A DNA stretch of 64,000 bases from Halobaculum sp. MBLA0147 (GCF_041361345.1 NZ_JBGKAD010000001.1:310001-374000); one strand, 5' to 3'; shown: positions 24,910-35,435, numbered from the stretch's first letter. Numbers and translations are program-made. The notes: generated by a model from the sequence alone, not told the origin.

Positions 24910-26982
24910 ATGACCGGTGACACACAGACCCTGGCGGAACTCTCCGAGCAGTACAAGCAATCCGTGCCCGAGGACCTGCGGGCCGCCAAGTCCTTCGAGT
25001 GGTACCTCGAGGAACTCCGCGCGGACCCGCGGGTCGCACGCAACGCCCACCAGCGCGTGGCGGACATGTTCGACCACTACGGGACGGAGTACGACGAGGA
25101 CGCGGGCGTCGTCGAGTACCAGATGGCGAGCCAGGACCCCATCCACGACGGCGAGAACGTGTTCTACGGCCGCGAGGTCCACGAGTCGATCCACGAGTTC
25201 GTCAACAAGGTGAAGTCCGGCGCCCGCGGGCTCGGCCCCGAGAAGCGGATCAAGCTCCTCCTCGGGCCGGTCGGCTCCGGGAAGTCGCACTTCGACTACC
25301 TCGTCCGGCGGTACTTCGAGGACTACACCCGCCGCGACGAGGGCCGGATGTACACCTTCCGGTGGACGGACCTCTGTGAGGTGATCCCGGACCAGGACCC
25401 GGCCGACGACACCGTCCGCTCCCCGATGAACCAGGACCCGCTCGTGTTGCTGCCGCAGGCGCAACGCGACGAGGTGATCGAGGAGTTGAACGAGCGGCTC
25501 GACGCCCCGTACACCGTCCGCAACGAGCAGAGTCTCGACCCGGCCTCCAGCTTCTACATGAACGAGTTGTTGGCCCACTACGACGACGACCTCCAGACCG
25601 TCCTGGACGAGCACGTCGAGGTGGTCCGGCTGGTCGCCGACGAGAACCAGCGGCAGTGTGTCGAGACGTTCGAGCCGAAGGACAAGAAGAACCAGGACGA
25701 GACGGAGCTGACCGGGGACGTGAACTACTCGAAGCTCGCGGTGTACGGCGAGAACGACCCGCGCGCGTTCGACTACGCCGGGGCGTTCTGTAACGCCAAC
25801 CGCGGGCTGTTCTCCGGCGAGGAGCTACTCAAGCTCCAGCGGGAGTTCCTCTACGACTTCCTGCACGCCTCCCAGGAGCAGACGATCAAGCCGAAGAACA
25901 ACCCGCGGATCGACATCGACCAGGTGATCGTCGGCCGGACGAACATGCCCGAGTACCGCGAGAAGAAGGGCGACGAGAAGATGGAGGCGTTCAACGATCG
26001 CACCAAGCGGATCGACTACCCGTACGTCCTGGAGTACGAGGACGAGGCGCGCATCTACCGGAAGATGCTGCGCAACGCCGACGTGCCGGACGTGCACGTC
26101 GAGCCACACGCGATGGAGATGGCGGGGCTGTTCGGCGTGCTCACGCGGCTGGAGGAGCCGTCCGACGAGGGTGTCGGGCTCGTCCAGAAGGCGAAGGCGT
26201 ACAACGGGGAGATCGACGAGACGGACGAGATCGACGAGGTGAAGCTCCGCGAGGACGGCGACGCCGTCGCCGAGATCGCGGAGGGGATGGAGGGCGTCTC
26301 CGCCCGCTTCGTCGGCGACGAGATCGCCGAGGCGATCATGGACGCCACCCACCGCGGGCGGGGGTACCTCTCCCCACTGTCCGTGTTCGACCACTTCGAG
26401 GAGAACCTCGAGAACCACGGCTCGATCCCCGAGGAGAAGCTGGACACCTACCAGCGGTACCTCGAGTTGGTCCGCGAGGAGTACCGCGACCGCGCCATCG
26501 AGGACGTGCGTCACGCGCTGGCGTACGACATCGACGAGATCCGCCGACAGGGTGAGAAGTACATGGACCACGTGATGGCGTACATCGACGACACGACCGT
26601 CGAGGACGAACTCACGGGCCGCGAGCAGGAGCCCGACGAGACGTTCCTCCGGTCCGTCGAGGAGAAGCTGGAGATCCCGGGCGACCGGAAGGACGACTTC
26701 CGGCAGGAGGTCGCCAACTGGGTCTCGCGGCGTGCCCGCGAGGGGTCGAGCTTCGACCCGCAGGACAACGACCGCCTGCGGCGCGCGTTGGAGCGCAAGC
26801 TGTGGGAGGACAAGAAACACAACATCAACTTCTCCGCGCTGGTGTCGGCCAACGAGTTGGACGACGACGAGCGGTCGGCGTGGGTCGACGCCCTCGTCGA
26901 GCAGGGGTACTCCCAGGAGGGCGCCCGCGAGGTGTTGGAGTTCGCCGGCGCGGAGGTGGCCAAGTCCGAGTTGGAGGAGTGA
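24910..26982 (+). CDS. PrkA-type serine kinase / AAA+ ATPase, first copy
   Basis: A 690-residue PrkA protein. The AAA_PrkA region has Walker A GPVGSGKS at 119-126. The C-terminal half (LSPLSVFDHFEENLENHGS and later) is the PrkA C-domain. Family knowledge: PrkA is a AAA+ protein reported to phosphorylate itself and substrates in stress and sporulation settings. It heads a four-gene plus-strand operon with a second prkA, a DUF444 gene and spoVR, the same set found in many bacteria and archaea. Only one base separates it from the next gene. The ATG at 24910 is preferred over one 36 bases upstream. Confidence 0.9.
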   Translation: MTGDTQTLAELSEQYKQSVPEDLRAAKSFEWYLEELRADPRVARNAHQRVADMFDHYGTEYDEDAGVVEYQMASQDPIHDGENVFYGREVHESIHEFVNKVKSGARGLGPEKRIKLLLGPVGSGKSHFDYLVRRYFEDYTRRDEGRMYTFRWTDLCEVIPDQDPADDTVRSPMNQDPLVLLPQAQRDEVIEELNERLDAPYTVRNEQSLDPASSFYMNELLAHYDDDLQTVLDEHVEVVRLVADENQRQCVETFEPKDKKNQDETELTGDVNYSKLAVYGENDPRAFDYAGAFCNANRGLFSGEELLKLQREFLYDFLHASQEQTIKPKNNPRIDIDQVIVGRTNMPEYREKKGDEKMEAFNDRTKRIDYPYVLEYEDEARIYRKMLRNADVPDVHVEPHAMEMAGLFGVLTRLEEPSDEGVGLVQKAKAYNGEIDETDEIDEVKLREDGDAVAEIAEGMEGVSARFVGDEIAEAIMDATHRGRGYLSPLSVFDHFEENLENHGSIPEEKLDTYQRYLELVREEYRDRAIEDVRHALAYDIDEIRRQGEKYMDHVMAYIDDTTVEDELTGREQEPDETFLRSVEEKLEIPGDRKDDFRQEVANWVSRRAREGSSFDPQDNDRLRRALERKLWEDKKHNINFSALVSANELDDDERSAWVDALVEQGYSQEGAREVLEFAGAEVAKSELEE

Positions 26983-26983
26983 C

Positions 26984-29314
26984 GTGACCGACTACATCGA
27001 CCGCGCGGACGAGGAACTCGCCGGGGCCTACGAGCCACCCATCGGGCTCGCGGAGTACGTCGACCGGGCCTTCGAGGAGCCGTCCGTGGCGGCCCACGCC
27101 GCGAAGTACCTGCTGGACGCCATCGAGTCGATGGGCACCCGCACGGTCGTCGAGGAGGGTGAGACCCGCGAGCGCTACCGCTTCTTCGACGACCCGCACA
27201 ACGACGGGGAACACGCCGTCTTGGGGAACACGCGCATCCTCAACGCGTTCGTCGACGACCTGCGGACGGTCGCCGCGGACCGCGGGAAGGGCGAGAAGAT
27301 CGTCTGGTTCGACGGGCCGACGGCGACCGGGAAGTCCGAACTGAAGCGGTGTCTCGTCAACGGGCTCCGGGAGTACTCGAAGACGCCCGAGGGCCGGCGG
27401 TACACCGTCGAGTGGAACATCGCGGCGGGCACCGGCGGCGGCGGACTGAGCTACGCGTCGACGGAGACGGACGACGAGGACGACTGGTACGAGAGTCCGG
27501 TCCAGACGCACCCGCTGTCGGTGTTCCCCCGCAGCGTCCGCGAGGAGATCCTCGACGACCTCGCGGCCGCCCACGACGACCTGGTGCCCGTCAGGGTCGA
27601 CGCCGAGATGGACCCGTTCTCGCGGGAGGCGTACGACGAACTGGAGGAGCGGTACCGCCGCGAGGGCGTCGAGGACCTCTTCTCGGCGGTGACGGATCGG
27701 CGACACCTCCGAGTGAAGAACTACGTCGTCGACGAGGGGCGCGGCATCGGTGTCTTGCACGCCGAGGACGACGGCAGTCCGAAGGAGCGACTCGTCGGCT
27801 CGTGGATGCCGGGGATGCTCCGGGAGTTGGACGCACGCGGCCGGAAGGACCCGCGAGCGTTCAGCTACGACGGCGTGCTCTCGCAGGGGAACGGCCTGCT
27901 GACGCTCGTCGAGGACGCCAGCCAGCACGCGGACCTACTGCGGAAGCTGTTGAACGTCCCCGACGAGGAGCGGGTGAAACTCGACAAGGGCATCGGGATG
28001 GACATCGACACCCAGCTGATCGTCATCTCGAACCCGGACTTGGACGTGGAGTTGGACCAGTACGCCGACCGGAACGGACGCGACCCGCTGAAGGCGCTCA
28101 AGCGGCGGCTGGACCGCCACGAGTTCCGGTACCTCACCAGCGTCTCGCTGGAGACGGAGCTGATCCACCGCGAGTTGACCGACGAGACGCCCGTCTGGGA
28201 GACGGCGGTGCTCGACGAGGTCGACGAGTTGCCGGACAGCGGCACCACCAGCGACGTCGACGTGGATCCGGAGTTGGTGTACGAACACGTCCGCGAGCGG
28301 GTTCGCGCGCCGCTGACGGTGACCGTCCGCGACGACAGCGGTCACACTCGCGAGCGGGAGTTGGCTCCGCACACGCTGGAGGCGGCGGCGATGTACGGCG
28401 TCGTCTCGCGACTCGACGGGGAGGACCTGCCGGGGGACCTCGACCTGATCGAGAAGGCGACGCTGTTCGACCGCGGCTACATCCGCGAGGGTGACGACCG
28501 CGTGGAGGCCGACGAGTTCCGGTTCGACGGCGACGACGGGGCACACGGCATCCCCGTGACGTACACCCGCGACGTGATCGCGGACCTGCTCCACGAGGAG
28601 ACGGACCGCGTCCACGCGGAGTTGCCGGTCGAGGAGGTGCTGCTCCCGGCGGACGTGTTGAACGCGATGGCCGAGCGGCTCTCGGAGGCCCCGGTGTTCT
28701 CGCGGGCGGAGACGGCGGAGTACGAGAACCGCCTCGCGGCGGTGAAAGACTGGGTGTTCGGTCGGCAGGAGGCGGACGTGTTGGACGCCGTGCTCGCGGA
28801 GAAGCGGGTCGCCGAGGAGACGGTCGCGGAGTACGTCGAGCACGTGTTCGCCTGGGAGGGCGACGAGCAGGTGGAGACGGAGCGAGGGCCGGCGGACCCG
28901 GACCCACTCCTGATGAAGGTGTTCGAGACGGAACACCTCGGGCGGTTCGACGAGGCGGACTACCGCGGGGAGGAGCCGAGTCCCGCGGTCGAGGAGTTCC
29001 GGCGCGAGAAGGTGATCACGGCGTTGAACCGCTTCGCGTGGGAGCACCGCGACGACGACTTCGCCATCGCGGACGTGGATCTGACGGAGATCCCGGTGAT
29101 CCGAGCCGTGTTGGACACCCACTCGTGGGACGACGTGGCGCGGATCTTCGAGGACTTCGACCCGACGCAGTGGGAGGACCCACCCGCGAACACGGAGACG
29201 GCACGCGTCAAGGAGGACACGATCAGACACATGACCGAGAACGGTTACAGCGAGGCGTCGGCGGAGTTGACGAGCCGGCGCGTCATGCGGGAGGTGAAGG
29301 GCAGATGGGATTGA
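26984..29314 (+). CDS. PrkA-type serine kinase / AAA+ ATPase, second copy
   Basis: A 776-residue PrkA paralog, longer and divergent. Walker A is GPTATGKS at 111-118, and the block [20 protein letters not shown] matches the kinase-like C-half. A glycine-rich segment ([13 protein letters not shown]) and a long insert in the C-terminal part set it apart from the first copy. The GTG at 26984 starts one base after the first prkA stops, and its end overlaps the DUF444 gene by 10 bases. Two differing PrkA proteins in one operon suggest they form a hetero-oligomer; that is inference. Confidence 0.9.
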   Translation: MTDYIDRADEELAGAYEPPIGLAEYVDRAFEEPSVAAHAAKYLLDAIESMGTRTVVEEGETRERYRFFDDPHNDGEHAVLGNTRILNAFVDDLRTVAADRGKGEKIVWFDGPTATGKSELKRCLVNGLREYSKTPEGRRYTVEWNIAAGTGGGGLSYASTETDDEDDWYESPVQTHPLSVFPRSVREEILDDLAAAHDDLVPVRVDAEMDPFSREAYDELEERYRREGVEDLFSAVTDRRHLRVKNYVVDEGRGIGVLHAEDDGSPKERLVGSWMPGMLRELDARGRKDPRAFSYDGVLSQGNGLLTLVEDASQHADLLRKLLNVPDEERVKLDKGIGMDIDTQLIVISNPDLDVELDQYADRNGRDPLKALKRRLDRHEFRYLTSVSLETELIHRELTDETPVWETAVLDEVDELPDSGTTSDVDVDPELVYEHVRERVRAPLTVTVRDDSGHTRERELAPHTLEAAAMYGVVSRLDGEDLPGDLDLIEKATLFDRGYIREGDDRVEADEFRFDGDDGAHGIPVTYTRDVIADLLHEETDRVHAELPVEEVLLPADVLNAMAERLSEAPVFSRAETAEYENRLAAVKDWVFGRQEADVLDAVLAEKRVAEETVAEYVEHVFAWEGDEQVETERGPADPDPLLMKVFETEHLGRFDEADYRGEEPSPAVEEFRREKVITALNRFAWEHRDDDFAIADVDLTEIPVIRAVLDTHSWDDVARIFEDFDPTQWEDPPANTETARVKEDTIRHMTENGYSEASAELTSRRVMREVKGRWD

Positions 29315-30633
29315 GAGAGGATCTAGAGCGGTTCCGCGAGATCGGCGAACAGCGTCGCCCGGACCTGACGGAGTTCATCAAGGAGGGTGACCTCTCGCGG
29401 TCCGGCGGCGACTCCGTGCGCGTCCCGGTGAAGATCGTGGACCTCCCCGAGTTCGCGTACGACCAGCGCGAGCAGGGTGGCGTCGGGCAGGGTGGCGACG
29501 GCCAGCCACAGCCCGGCCAACCCGTCGACGTGCCGGGTGACCCCGGCGACGACGGCGACGAGGAGGGAGACGACGGCGACCCCGGCGAGGGCGAGGGGGA
29601 GCACGGCTACTACGAGATGGACCCCGAGGAGTTCGCGGAGGAACTCGACGAGGAACTCGGCTTGGACCTCGAACCGAAGGGGAAACAGGTCGTCGAGGAG
29701 ACGGAGGGCGACTACACGGAACTGGCACGCGCCGGCCCGAACTCCACGTTGGACTTCGAGCAGCTGTTCAAGAAGGGGTTGGAACGGAAGCTCGCGACGG
29801 ACTTCGACGAGGAGTACGTCCGCGAGGCGTGCAAGGTCGCCGGGGCGGACGCCCGCGACGTGTTCGAGTTCTGCCGCGCGGAGAACGTGCTCGTCTCTCT
29901 GTCGTGGATCCAGGACGCGATGGCGACGATCCCGGACGAGGAGCGTGCCACCTACGACTCCTTCGAGCAGTTCGACGCCGAGGTCGAGCGGACACCCATC
30001 GGGGAGCGGATCCGGCGGGACGGGCTCAAACAGGTGCCGTTCCGGCGGGAGGACGAGCGCTACCGGCACCCGGAGGTGGTCGAGGAGAAGCAGAAGAACG
30101 TCGTCGTCGTGAACATCCGCGACGTGTCCGGCTCGATGCGCAAGCGGAAACGCGAGTTGGTCGAGCGGGTGTTCACGCCGCTGGACTGGTACCTCCAGGG
30201 GAAGTACGACAACGCGGAGTTCCGCTACGTCGCCCACGACGCGGAGGCGTGGGAGGTCGACCGCGCGGAGTTCTTCGGGATCCGCTCGGGCGGCGGGACG
30301 CGCATCTCGTCGGCCTACGAGACGGCCAAGGAGATCCTCGAAGAGTACCCGTACAGCGAGTGGAACCGGTACGTGTTCGCCGCGGGCGACTCGGAGAACT
30401 CCTCGAACGACACGACGGAGAACGTCGTCCCGCTGATGGAGGAGATCGACGCCAACCTCCACGCGTACGTGGAGACGCAACCCGGCGGCAACACGATCAA
30501 CGCCACCCACGCCGAGGAGGTCGAGCGCGCGCTCGGCGAGACGGGGAACGTCGCCGTCGCCCGCGTCGGGGACAACGGGGACGTGACCGACGCCATCTAC
30601 GAGATCCTCTCGACGGAGGACGACGATGCCTGA
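29305..30633 (+). CDS. YeaH/YhbH (DUF444) family protein
   Basis: A 442-residue DUF444 protein. The N-terminal half has a long acidic Gly/Asp/Glu linker (about residues 55-115). The C-terminal half is a von Willebrand A-like fold: [14 protein letters not shown] gives the MIDAS motif DVSGS at 273-277, and [18 protein letters not shown] follows. Family knowledge: YeaH acts with PrkA and SpoVR in stress and stationary phase. It overlaps the end of prkA2 by 10 bases, so the two are tightly coupled. Confidence 0.9.
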   Translation: MGLREDLERFREIGEQRRPDLTEFIKEGDLSRSGGDSVRVPVKIVDLPEFAYDQREQGGVGQGGDGQPQPGQPVDVPGDPGDDGDEEGDDGDPGEGEGEHGYYEMDPEEFAEELDEELGLDLEPKGKQVVEETEGDYTELARAGPNSTLDFEQLFKKGLERKLATDFDEEYVREACKVAGADARDVFEFCRAENVLVSLSWIQDAMATIPDEERATYDSFEQFDAEVERTPIGERIRRDGLKQVPFRREDERYRHPEVVEEKQKNVVVVNIRDVSGSMRKRKRELVERVFTPLDWYLQGKYDNAEFRYVAHDAEAWEVDRAEFFGIRSGGGTRISSAYETAKEILEEYPYSEWNRYVFAAGDSENSSNDTTENVVPLMEEIDANLHAYVETQPGGNTINATHAEEVERALGETGNVAVARVGDNGDVTDAIYEILSTEDDDA

Positions 30634-30720
30634 GCGACGACGCCGGCGTCGGGTGAGCGGTCGACGCGACCGGAGAACGAACAGCGATCAGAGGACGGAC
30701 GAACGGAGCCAGACAGACAG

Positions 30721-32703
30721 ATGATCGACAGACGCACACTGACGCGCCGCGAGGCGGACCGCCTGGAGGAGCCGGTGGAGATGGCCAACGCGTTGGCCGA
30801 ACGGCTCGGCCTGGAGCCGTACCCGGTGAACTACTGGGTGGTCGACTACGACGAGATGAACGAACTCATCGCCTACGACGGGTTCCAGACCCGGTACCCA
30901 CACTGGCGGTGGGGGATGAAGTACGACCGCCAACAGAAACAAGACCAGCTCGGGATGGGGAAGGCGTTCGAGATCGTCAACAACGACAACCCGTGTCACG
31001 CCTTCCTCCAGGAGTCGAACACGCTGGCCGACCAGAAGGCGGTCATCACGCACGTGGAGGCGCACGCGGACTTCTTCCGGAACAACCAGTGGTTCGGGCG
31101 GTTCGCGGGCGACGACGAGAACCCGGACGCCGCGGCGATGTTGGAACGCCACGCCGAGACTATCGGCTCGTACGTCGAGGACCCCGAGATCGACCGCGAC
31201 GAGGTCGAGCGGTTCGTCGACGCGATCCTCACCCTGGAGGACACCATCGACCAACACCGCGCGCTGGCGGCCGACCGCGAGGCCGGCCCCGAGAGCGAGG
31301 AGTTGCCGGACATGGCCGACCGGCTCGACCGCCTCGACATCTCCGAGGAGGTGCGCTCGCAGGTGTTCGACCAGGAGTGGCTGGAGGGCCAGGAGGGCGA
31401 CGGGCTCGCCAACCCCCGTCCGGACGTGCTCGGGTTCCTCTTGGAACACGGCAAGGAGTACGACGAGGACGAGGCGAAAGCCGCCGACCGCCCGGACTGG
31501 AAAGACGACGTGCTCGAACTACTCCGCCGGGAGGCGTACTATTTTGCACCCCAAAAAATGACAAAAGTTATGAACGAGGGATGGGCAAGTTTTTGGGAGT
31601 CGCTGATGATGAGCGACGAGGGGTTCGCCGGCACGGACGAGTTCCTCACGTACGCCGATCACATGGCCCGCGTGCTCGGCTCGTCGGGACTCAACCCGTA
31701 CAAGCTGGGGTTCGAGATCTGGCAGTACGTGGAGAACCGCGCGAACCGACGCGAGGTCGTCGACAAACTCCTCCGCGTCGACGGGATCACGTGGCGGACG
31801 TTCCACGACGTGGTGGACTTCGACGAGGTTCGAGAGCACCTCGCGCCGGACCCGGTCGTCGCGGAGATCACCGCCGACTCGCTCGCGGAGTTGGACCCCG
31901 AGGACCCCCGCGTCGACGCCGAGGGGCTCGCCGCGGCTCGCGAGGGTGCGGTCGACGTGGCGGACTACCCGTGGTACGTGTTGAGCTACGAGGGACTGTG
32001 CGAGCGGCACTTCTCGCTGGCGAAGCCACAGAACCGGGGGTTCCTCCGGCGAGTCGGGCGGTCGGAGTTGGAACAGACCGCGCGGTACATGTTCGACGAC
32101 GAGCGGTACGACTCCGTCGCGGCGGCGCTGGCGGACGTCGACTACGGTGCCGGTTGGAATCGGATGCGGGAGGTCCGCGAGAGTCACAACGACGTGACCT
32201 TCCTCGACGCGTACCTCACCGAGGAGTTCGTGACGGAGGGCAACTACTTCACCTACGAGTACTCGCAGGCGACGGGCGACTACCGCGTCGCGAGCACCGG
32301 GGCAGACGACGTGAAGAAGAAGCTCCTGTTGCAGTTCACGAACTTCGGCAAGCCGACGGTGGCGGTGTACGACGGCAACTTCGACAACCGCGGGGAGTTG
32401 TTGTTGGGTCACCAGTACAACGGCGTCCCGCTGGACGAACGGCAGGCGAAGGCGACGCTGGAGCGGGTGTTCCAGTTGTGGGGACGGCCGGTGAACCTCG
32501 CGACGATCCGGACAGAGTACGGCGAACACGAACTCGAGGTCGCACGCAGACGCGGCCGCGAGCCGGAGGGCGAAGAGGTCGGTGTCCGCATCCGCTACGA
32601 CGGGATGGGGTTCGAGGAACACGACCTCGACGCCGAGTTGGAGGAGCGGCTGACGGCCGACGACGTGGACTACGACACGAAGCCGGACGACTGGCTCGCC
32701 TGA
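30721..32703 (+). CDS. SpoVR family protein
   Basis: A 660-residue SpoVR protein, last gene of the prkA cluster. The family blocks are clear: GLEPYPVNYWVVDYDEMNEL at the start, PHWRWGMKYDRQQ, then YFAPQKMTKVMNEGWASFWE. Codons for residues 274-291 (31540-31593) are A/T-ending (TTT, AAA, GTT, AGT) in a gene that otherwise uses G/C-ending codons. The protein sequence there is normal for the family. Family knowledge: a role in bacterial sporulation and stress physiology; the molecular function is unknown. ATG at 30721. A 32-codon Arg-rich frame ending on this ATG is not thought to be real. Confidence 0.92.
   Translation: MIDRRTLTRREADRLEEPVEMANALAERLGLEPYPVNYWVVDYDEMNELIAYDGFQTRYPHWRWGMKYDRQQKQDQLGMGKAFEIVNNDNPCHAFLQESNTLADQKAVITHVEAHADFFRNNQWFGRFAGDDENPDAAAMLERHAETIGSYVEDPEIDRDEVERFVDAILTLEDTIDQHRALAADREAGPESEELPDMADRLDRLDISEEVRSQVFDQEWLEGQEGDGLANPRPDVLGFLLEHGKEYDEDEAKAADRPDWKDDVLELLRREAYYFAPQKMTKVMNEGWASFWESLMMSDEGFAGTDEFLTYADHMARVLGSSGLNPYKLGFEIWQYVENRANRREVVDKLLRVDGITWRTFHDVVDFDEVREHLAPDPVVAEITADSLAELDPEDPRVDAEGLAAAREGAVDVADYPWYVLSYEGLCERHFSLAKPQNRGFLRRVGRSELEQTARYMFDDERYDSVAAALADVDYGAGWNRMREVRESHNDVTFLDAYLTEEFVTEGNYFTYEYSQATGDYRVASTGADDVKKKLLLQFTNFGKPTVAVYDGNFDNRGELLLGHQYNGVPLDERQAKATLERVFQLWGRPVNLATIRTEYGEHELEVARRRGREPEGEEVGVRIRYDGMGFEEHDLDAELEERLTADDVDYDTKPDDWLA
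31540..31593. other. AT-rich codon island inside spoVR
   Basis: 18 codons, including TTT (twice), AAA (twice), GTT, GCA (twice) and AGT, contrast sharply with surrounding G/C-ending codons. The encoded peptide (YFAPQKMTKVMNEGWASF) is the best conserved block of SpoVR, so selection on the protein does not explain the codons. Confidence 0.85.
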
Positions 32704-32834
32704 GTGGCACGCAGACACGGGTGTTCGGTTCGGCCGGCGGCTCTCACTCGTCGGGTGGGTCACGGGCGCGATTCGTCCCCGACCGCCGAGTCGGTCCGAT
32801 TCGTTTTTGAGGGGTGGCGGAGCTACGTCGGGGT

Positions 32835-33032
32835 ATGAGCGACTCACGGACGATGGACGAGTGGCTGATCCGCTACCTGATCGTCGGTACGATCGGCTCC
32901 GTCGCCGCGCTGGCGGTGTTGTACGGGCTGACACTCGGCGGATCGATGACCGCCGCGGGCGGCGGTGCCGTCGCGCTCCTGTTGGTCACGCTCGTCGTCG
33001 TGCGCGACCTCCAGCGCTATCGCACCGTCTGA
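32835..33032 (+). CDS. Small two-helix membrane protein
   Basis: A 65-residue protein with helices YLIVGTIGSVAALAVLYGLT and AAGGGAVALLLVTLVVV, each ended by charged residues. No family is recognised with certainty. The ATG at 32835 has a TTTTT tract at 32804-32808, 27-31 bases upstream, which supports transcription from here. Confidence 0.65.
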   Translation: MSDSRTMDEWLIRYLIVGTIGSVAALAVLYGLTLGGSMTAAGGGAVALLLVTLVVVRDLQRYRTV

Positions 33033-33165
33033 GGCCGTCGCGTCTCCCGCTCGCGCCCGCGGTTCCCGCTCTCCTCTGTCTCTCCACTCGCTCCCGGGTC
33101 TCGCGCTCTCCGTCCTCCCCGTCGTCCCCCGTGCGAACGACCTCCCCCAGACGGCGCTCGCCCGG

Positions 33166-34023
33166 TCAGATTGCCTCGTCCAGCCGTCGCACCTCCGACT
33201 CGTCGAGGTCGATCTCGGCGGCGGCGACGTTGTCGGCGAGGTGGTCGAGGTCGCCCGTCCCCGGAATCGGGACGGTCACGTCCGAGGTGTGGAGCAGCCA
33301 CGCGAGCGCGATCTGGTGACGCGTCGCGTCGTGGGCGTCGGCGACGGCGTCGAGATCCGCGGCGACCTCGTCTAAGTCACCCGCGGCCATCGGGTACCAC
33401 GGGAGGAACGCCACGTCGGACCGCTCGCAGGCGTCCAACACCGGCTGTTCGTCGCGGTAGCCGACGTTGTAGCGGTTCTGCACGCTCACCACGTCGACGA
33501 TCTCGCGCGCCTCGTCGAGCTGCTCGACGGTGACGTTCGAGAGACCGACGTGCTCGACGAGCCCCTCGTCGACGAGTTCCGCGAGCGCCGTCACGCTGTC
33601 TGCGAACGGTGTGTCCGGGTCCGGCCGGTGGAGTTGCAGGAGGTCGATACTGTCGACACCCAGTCGGTCACGGGAGACCAGCGCCTGGTTCTTCAGGTAG
33701 TCCGGGTCGCCGTGTGCCAGCCACTCCGTGTCGGCGTTGCGCAACAGCCCCGCCTTCGTCGCCACGACGGCGTCGTCGACGATCCCCGACTCCCGGAGGA
33801 GTCGCTCCGAGACACCCGGGCCGTAGGAGTCTGCCGTGTCGACGAAGTCGACGCCGTACTCGATCGCACGCCGTGCGACCTCCCGTGCGTGCTCCTCGTC
33901 GTCTGGCGCGCCGACGATCCCCTCGGCACACAGCCGCATCGCGCCGTACCCCATCCGCCGGATCGTCAGTCCCTCTGCGAGTTCGTACGTCCCTGCCGCC
34001 GCGGCGTCTGGTGTTCGTGTCAC
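33166..34023 (-). CDS. Aldo/keto reductase
   Basis: A 285-residue NADPH-dependent reductase of the AKR superfamily. The TIM-barrel catalytic residues are in place: Asp and Tyr in FVDTADSYGPG, Lys in VVATKAGLL, and His in LLQLHRPDPD. The coenzyme segment near the C-terminus (VTVPIPGTGDLDHLADNV) is normal. The GTG at 34023 begins VTRTPDAAAAG; the longer frame upstream is not protein-like. Substrate unknown; many archaeal members reduce small aldehydes. Confidence 0.92.
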   Translation of the reverse strand: MTRTPDAAAAGTYELAEGLTIRRMGYGAMRLCAEGIVGAPDDEEHAREVARRAIEYGVDFVDTADSYGPGVSERLLRESGIVDDAVVATKAGLLRNADTEWLAHGDPDYLKNQALVSRDRLGVDSIDLLQLHRPDPDTPFADSVTALAELVDEGLVEHVGLSNVTVEQLDEAREIVDVVSVQNRYNVGYRDEQPVLDACERSDVAFLPWYPMAAGDLDEVAADLDAVADAHDATRHQIALAWLLHTSDVTVPIPGTGDLDHLADNVAAAEIDLDESEVRRLDEAI

Positions 34024-34103
34024 GACACACGCCTCGTCCCCAGGCTGTCTGACTCTTGCGGTTCGCCACGTGGGATCGTCACCGTGTGGGACCACCAGAA
34101 GAC

Positions 34104-34111
34104 ACTTTATG
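34104..34111 (+). promoter_or_regulatory. TATA-like box before the 33-residue frame
   Basis: ACTTTATG stands out in a GC-rich gap and is 23-30 bases before the ATG at 34134. It could serve this small gene or a non-coding RNA. Confidence 0.5.
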
Positions 34112-34133
34112 TGGTATGGGTTACCACGGGGGT

Positions 34134-34235
34134 ATGGACGGTGAACGACGGACCGCCACGTACGCCGAGATGGTGGAGACGATGGTCGGTGAGAACCCAT
34201 ACCCCGAAGGCCGTCGGCCCTCGCCGGATCGGTGA
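34134..34235 (+). CDS. Possible 33-residue protein
   Basis: A short frame (MDGERRTATYAEMVETMVGE, then a Pro/Arg-rich end) begins 23-30 bases after ACTTTATG (34104-34111), a very good TATA-like box. It lies alone in the 315-base gap between the aldo/keto reductase and the ZIP gene. I recognise no family, and the frame is short enough to be chance; the promoter is the main support. Confidence 0.35.
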   Translation: MDGERRTATYAEMVETMVGENPYPEGRRPSPDR

Positions 34236-34338
34236 AGGGCGTCGGATACGTCGCCGTTCGGACGACCGCGAGGGACCGTCGCCGTGCGCGCGACGGCCGT
34301 GACACCGGGTCTCTCGTCGTTTCGAGCGGGGACCGTCC

Positions 34339-35232
34339 TCAGGCCACCACCAACCACGCGAGGAAGACGACGAGTCCGCCTGCGAGCGTCGAGACGACGG
34401 CGTGGGTCCGGAGCCGGTCGAGCAGTTGGTGGGCGTCACCCTCGACGGAGAGAGCCTCGTGGATCTCCGATCCCAGTTCGCACCGCGGGAGGAAGTCCGT
34501 CGCGACGTGGAGGAACACGCCGGTCGCGAACCCGAAGACGACGCCACGGACCGCGGGCGCGTCCGTCGGGAGCGCGAGCGTGGAACTGGCGAGGGCGGCG
34601 ACGCCGACACCCGCGGCCGGGAGTAGTACCGCGCGCCAGTCGCCGCCGCGAGAGACGTACCGGTTCGCGGCGGCGTAGCCGGCCGGCCCCTTGTGCGAGA
34701 CGATGGAGAGGCCCAAGAGGAGTCCCAACTCGGGGACGTTCGCGTAGATCACGCCGATGATGACGCCCGCGCTGACGGAGTGTGCGGTGAGTTCGAGGAT
34801 CGCCCTGTCGCCCGGCACGTCGAGGTGTGCCAGTCGGTGCCCCAGCGCGTGGCCGGAGTAGCCCGCGAGCAGTCCGAGCGCGATCCCGAACCCACCGAAC
34901 GTCTTGCTCTGGTTGATCGCCTGCGGCAGCAGGAACACCGACGCGCTGGTGATCATCGCGCCGCTCGCGAGTCCGTACCCCCACACGAGTGTCCGAGCGC
35001 GTTCCCGAGAGACCCGCGCGCCGGCCCACGCCGCGACGGCCATCGAGGCGAACGCCACCCACCCGATCCAGAGCAGCTTCGTCCGTGCCGTGTCCGCGAC
35101 CGCCCCACCGCCGCCCGCGTCGAGCCACAGCACGAGCCCGGAACTCACCACCAACGCCGCCGTCGCCGCCACGCCGCCGACGAGGCCGCTCGTGTCTCCC
35201 TCTCGAAGCCCGTTCGTCGTCACGTCTGTCAC
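34339..35232 (-). CDS. ZIP family metal transporter
   Basis: A 297-residue membrane protein with about eight helices. The ZIP metal-binding helices are seen as ELTAHSVSAGVIIGVIY (His in helix IV) and GLLLGLSIVSHKGPAGYAA (His in helix V). ATGVFLHVATDFLPR gives further His/Asp ligands. It would import Zn2+ or a related divalent metal. The GTG at 35232 has a CTTAAC box about 30 bases upstream. Divergent from the next gene. Confidence 0.85.
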   Translation of the reverse strand: MTDVTTNGLREGDTSGLVGGVAATAALVVSSGLVLWLDAGGGGAVADTARTKLLWIGWVAFASMAVAAWAGARVSRERARTLVWGYGLASGAMITSASVFLLPQAINQSKTFGGFGIALGLLAGYSGHALGHRLAHLDVPGDRAILELTAHSVSAGVIIGVIYANVPELGLLLGLSIVSHKGPAGYAAANRYVSRGGDWRAVLLPAAGVGVAALASSTLALPTDAPAVRGVVFGFATGVFLHVATDFLPRCELGSEIHEALSVEGDAHQLLDRLRTHAVVSTLAGGLVVFLAWLVVA

Positions 35233-35435
35233 GTTGTTATCTCTCTCCCTGTGATTGTTAAGGCTGCCGAAGTGACCGACAGGTGGTTGCTAACAGGCGT
35301 CCACTGTCGCCTCCGGCGGTTCACGATCGCCTGCGACATCACTCGGTGAGAGGTCACGCTGTGGCAGGCTCGTCCCGTCGGAGCGCCCACACCGCGGATA
35401 GGAACACACTTGCCCGGAGCCGTACAACGCTGTGT

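Noticed and set aside
30625-30723. 32-codon Arg-rich frame ending on the spoVR start (ATGA)
   Set aside because: It reads [16 protein letters not shown] and onward with no protein character; the overlap is probably chance in a GC-rich leader.
31540-31593. Intein or intron inside spoVR
   Set aside because: The frame is continuous and the protein block is normal; no splicing motifs or extra sequence are present, only unusual codons.
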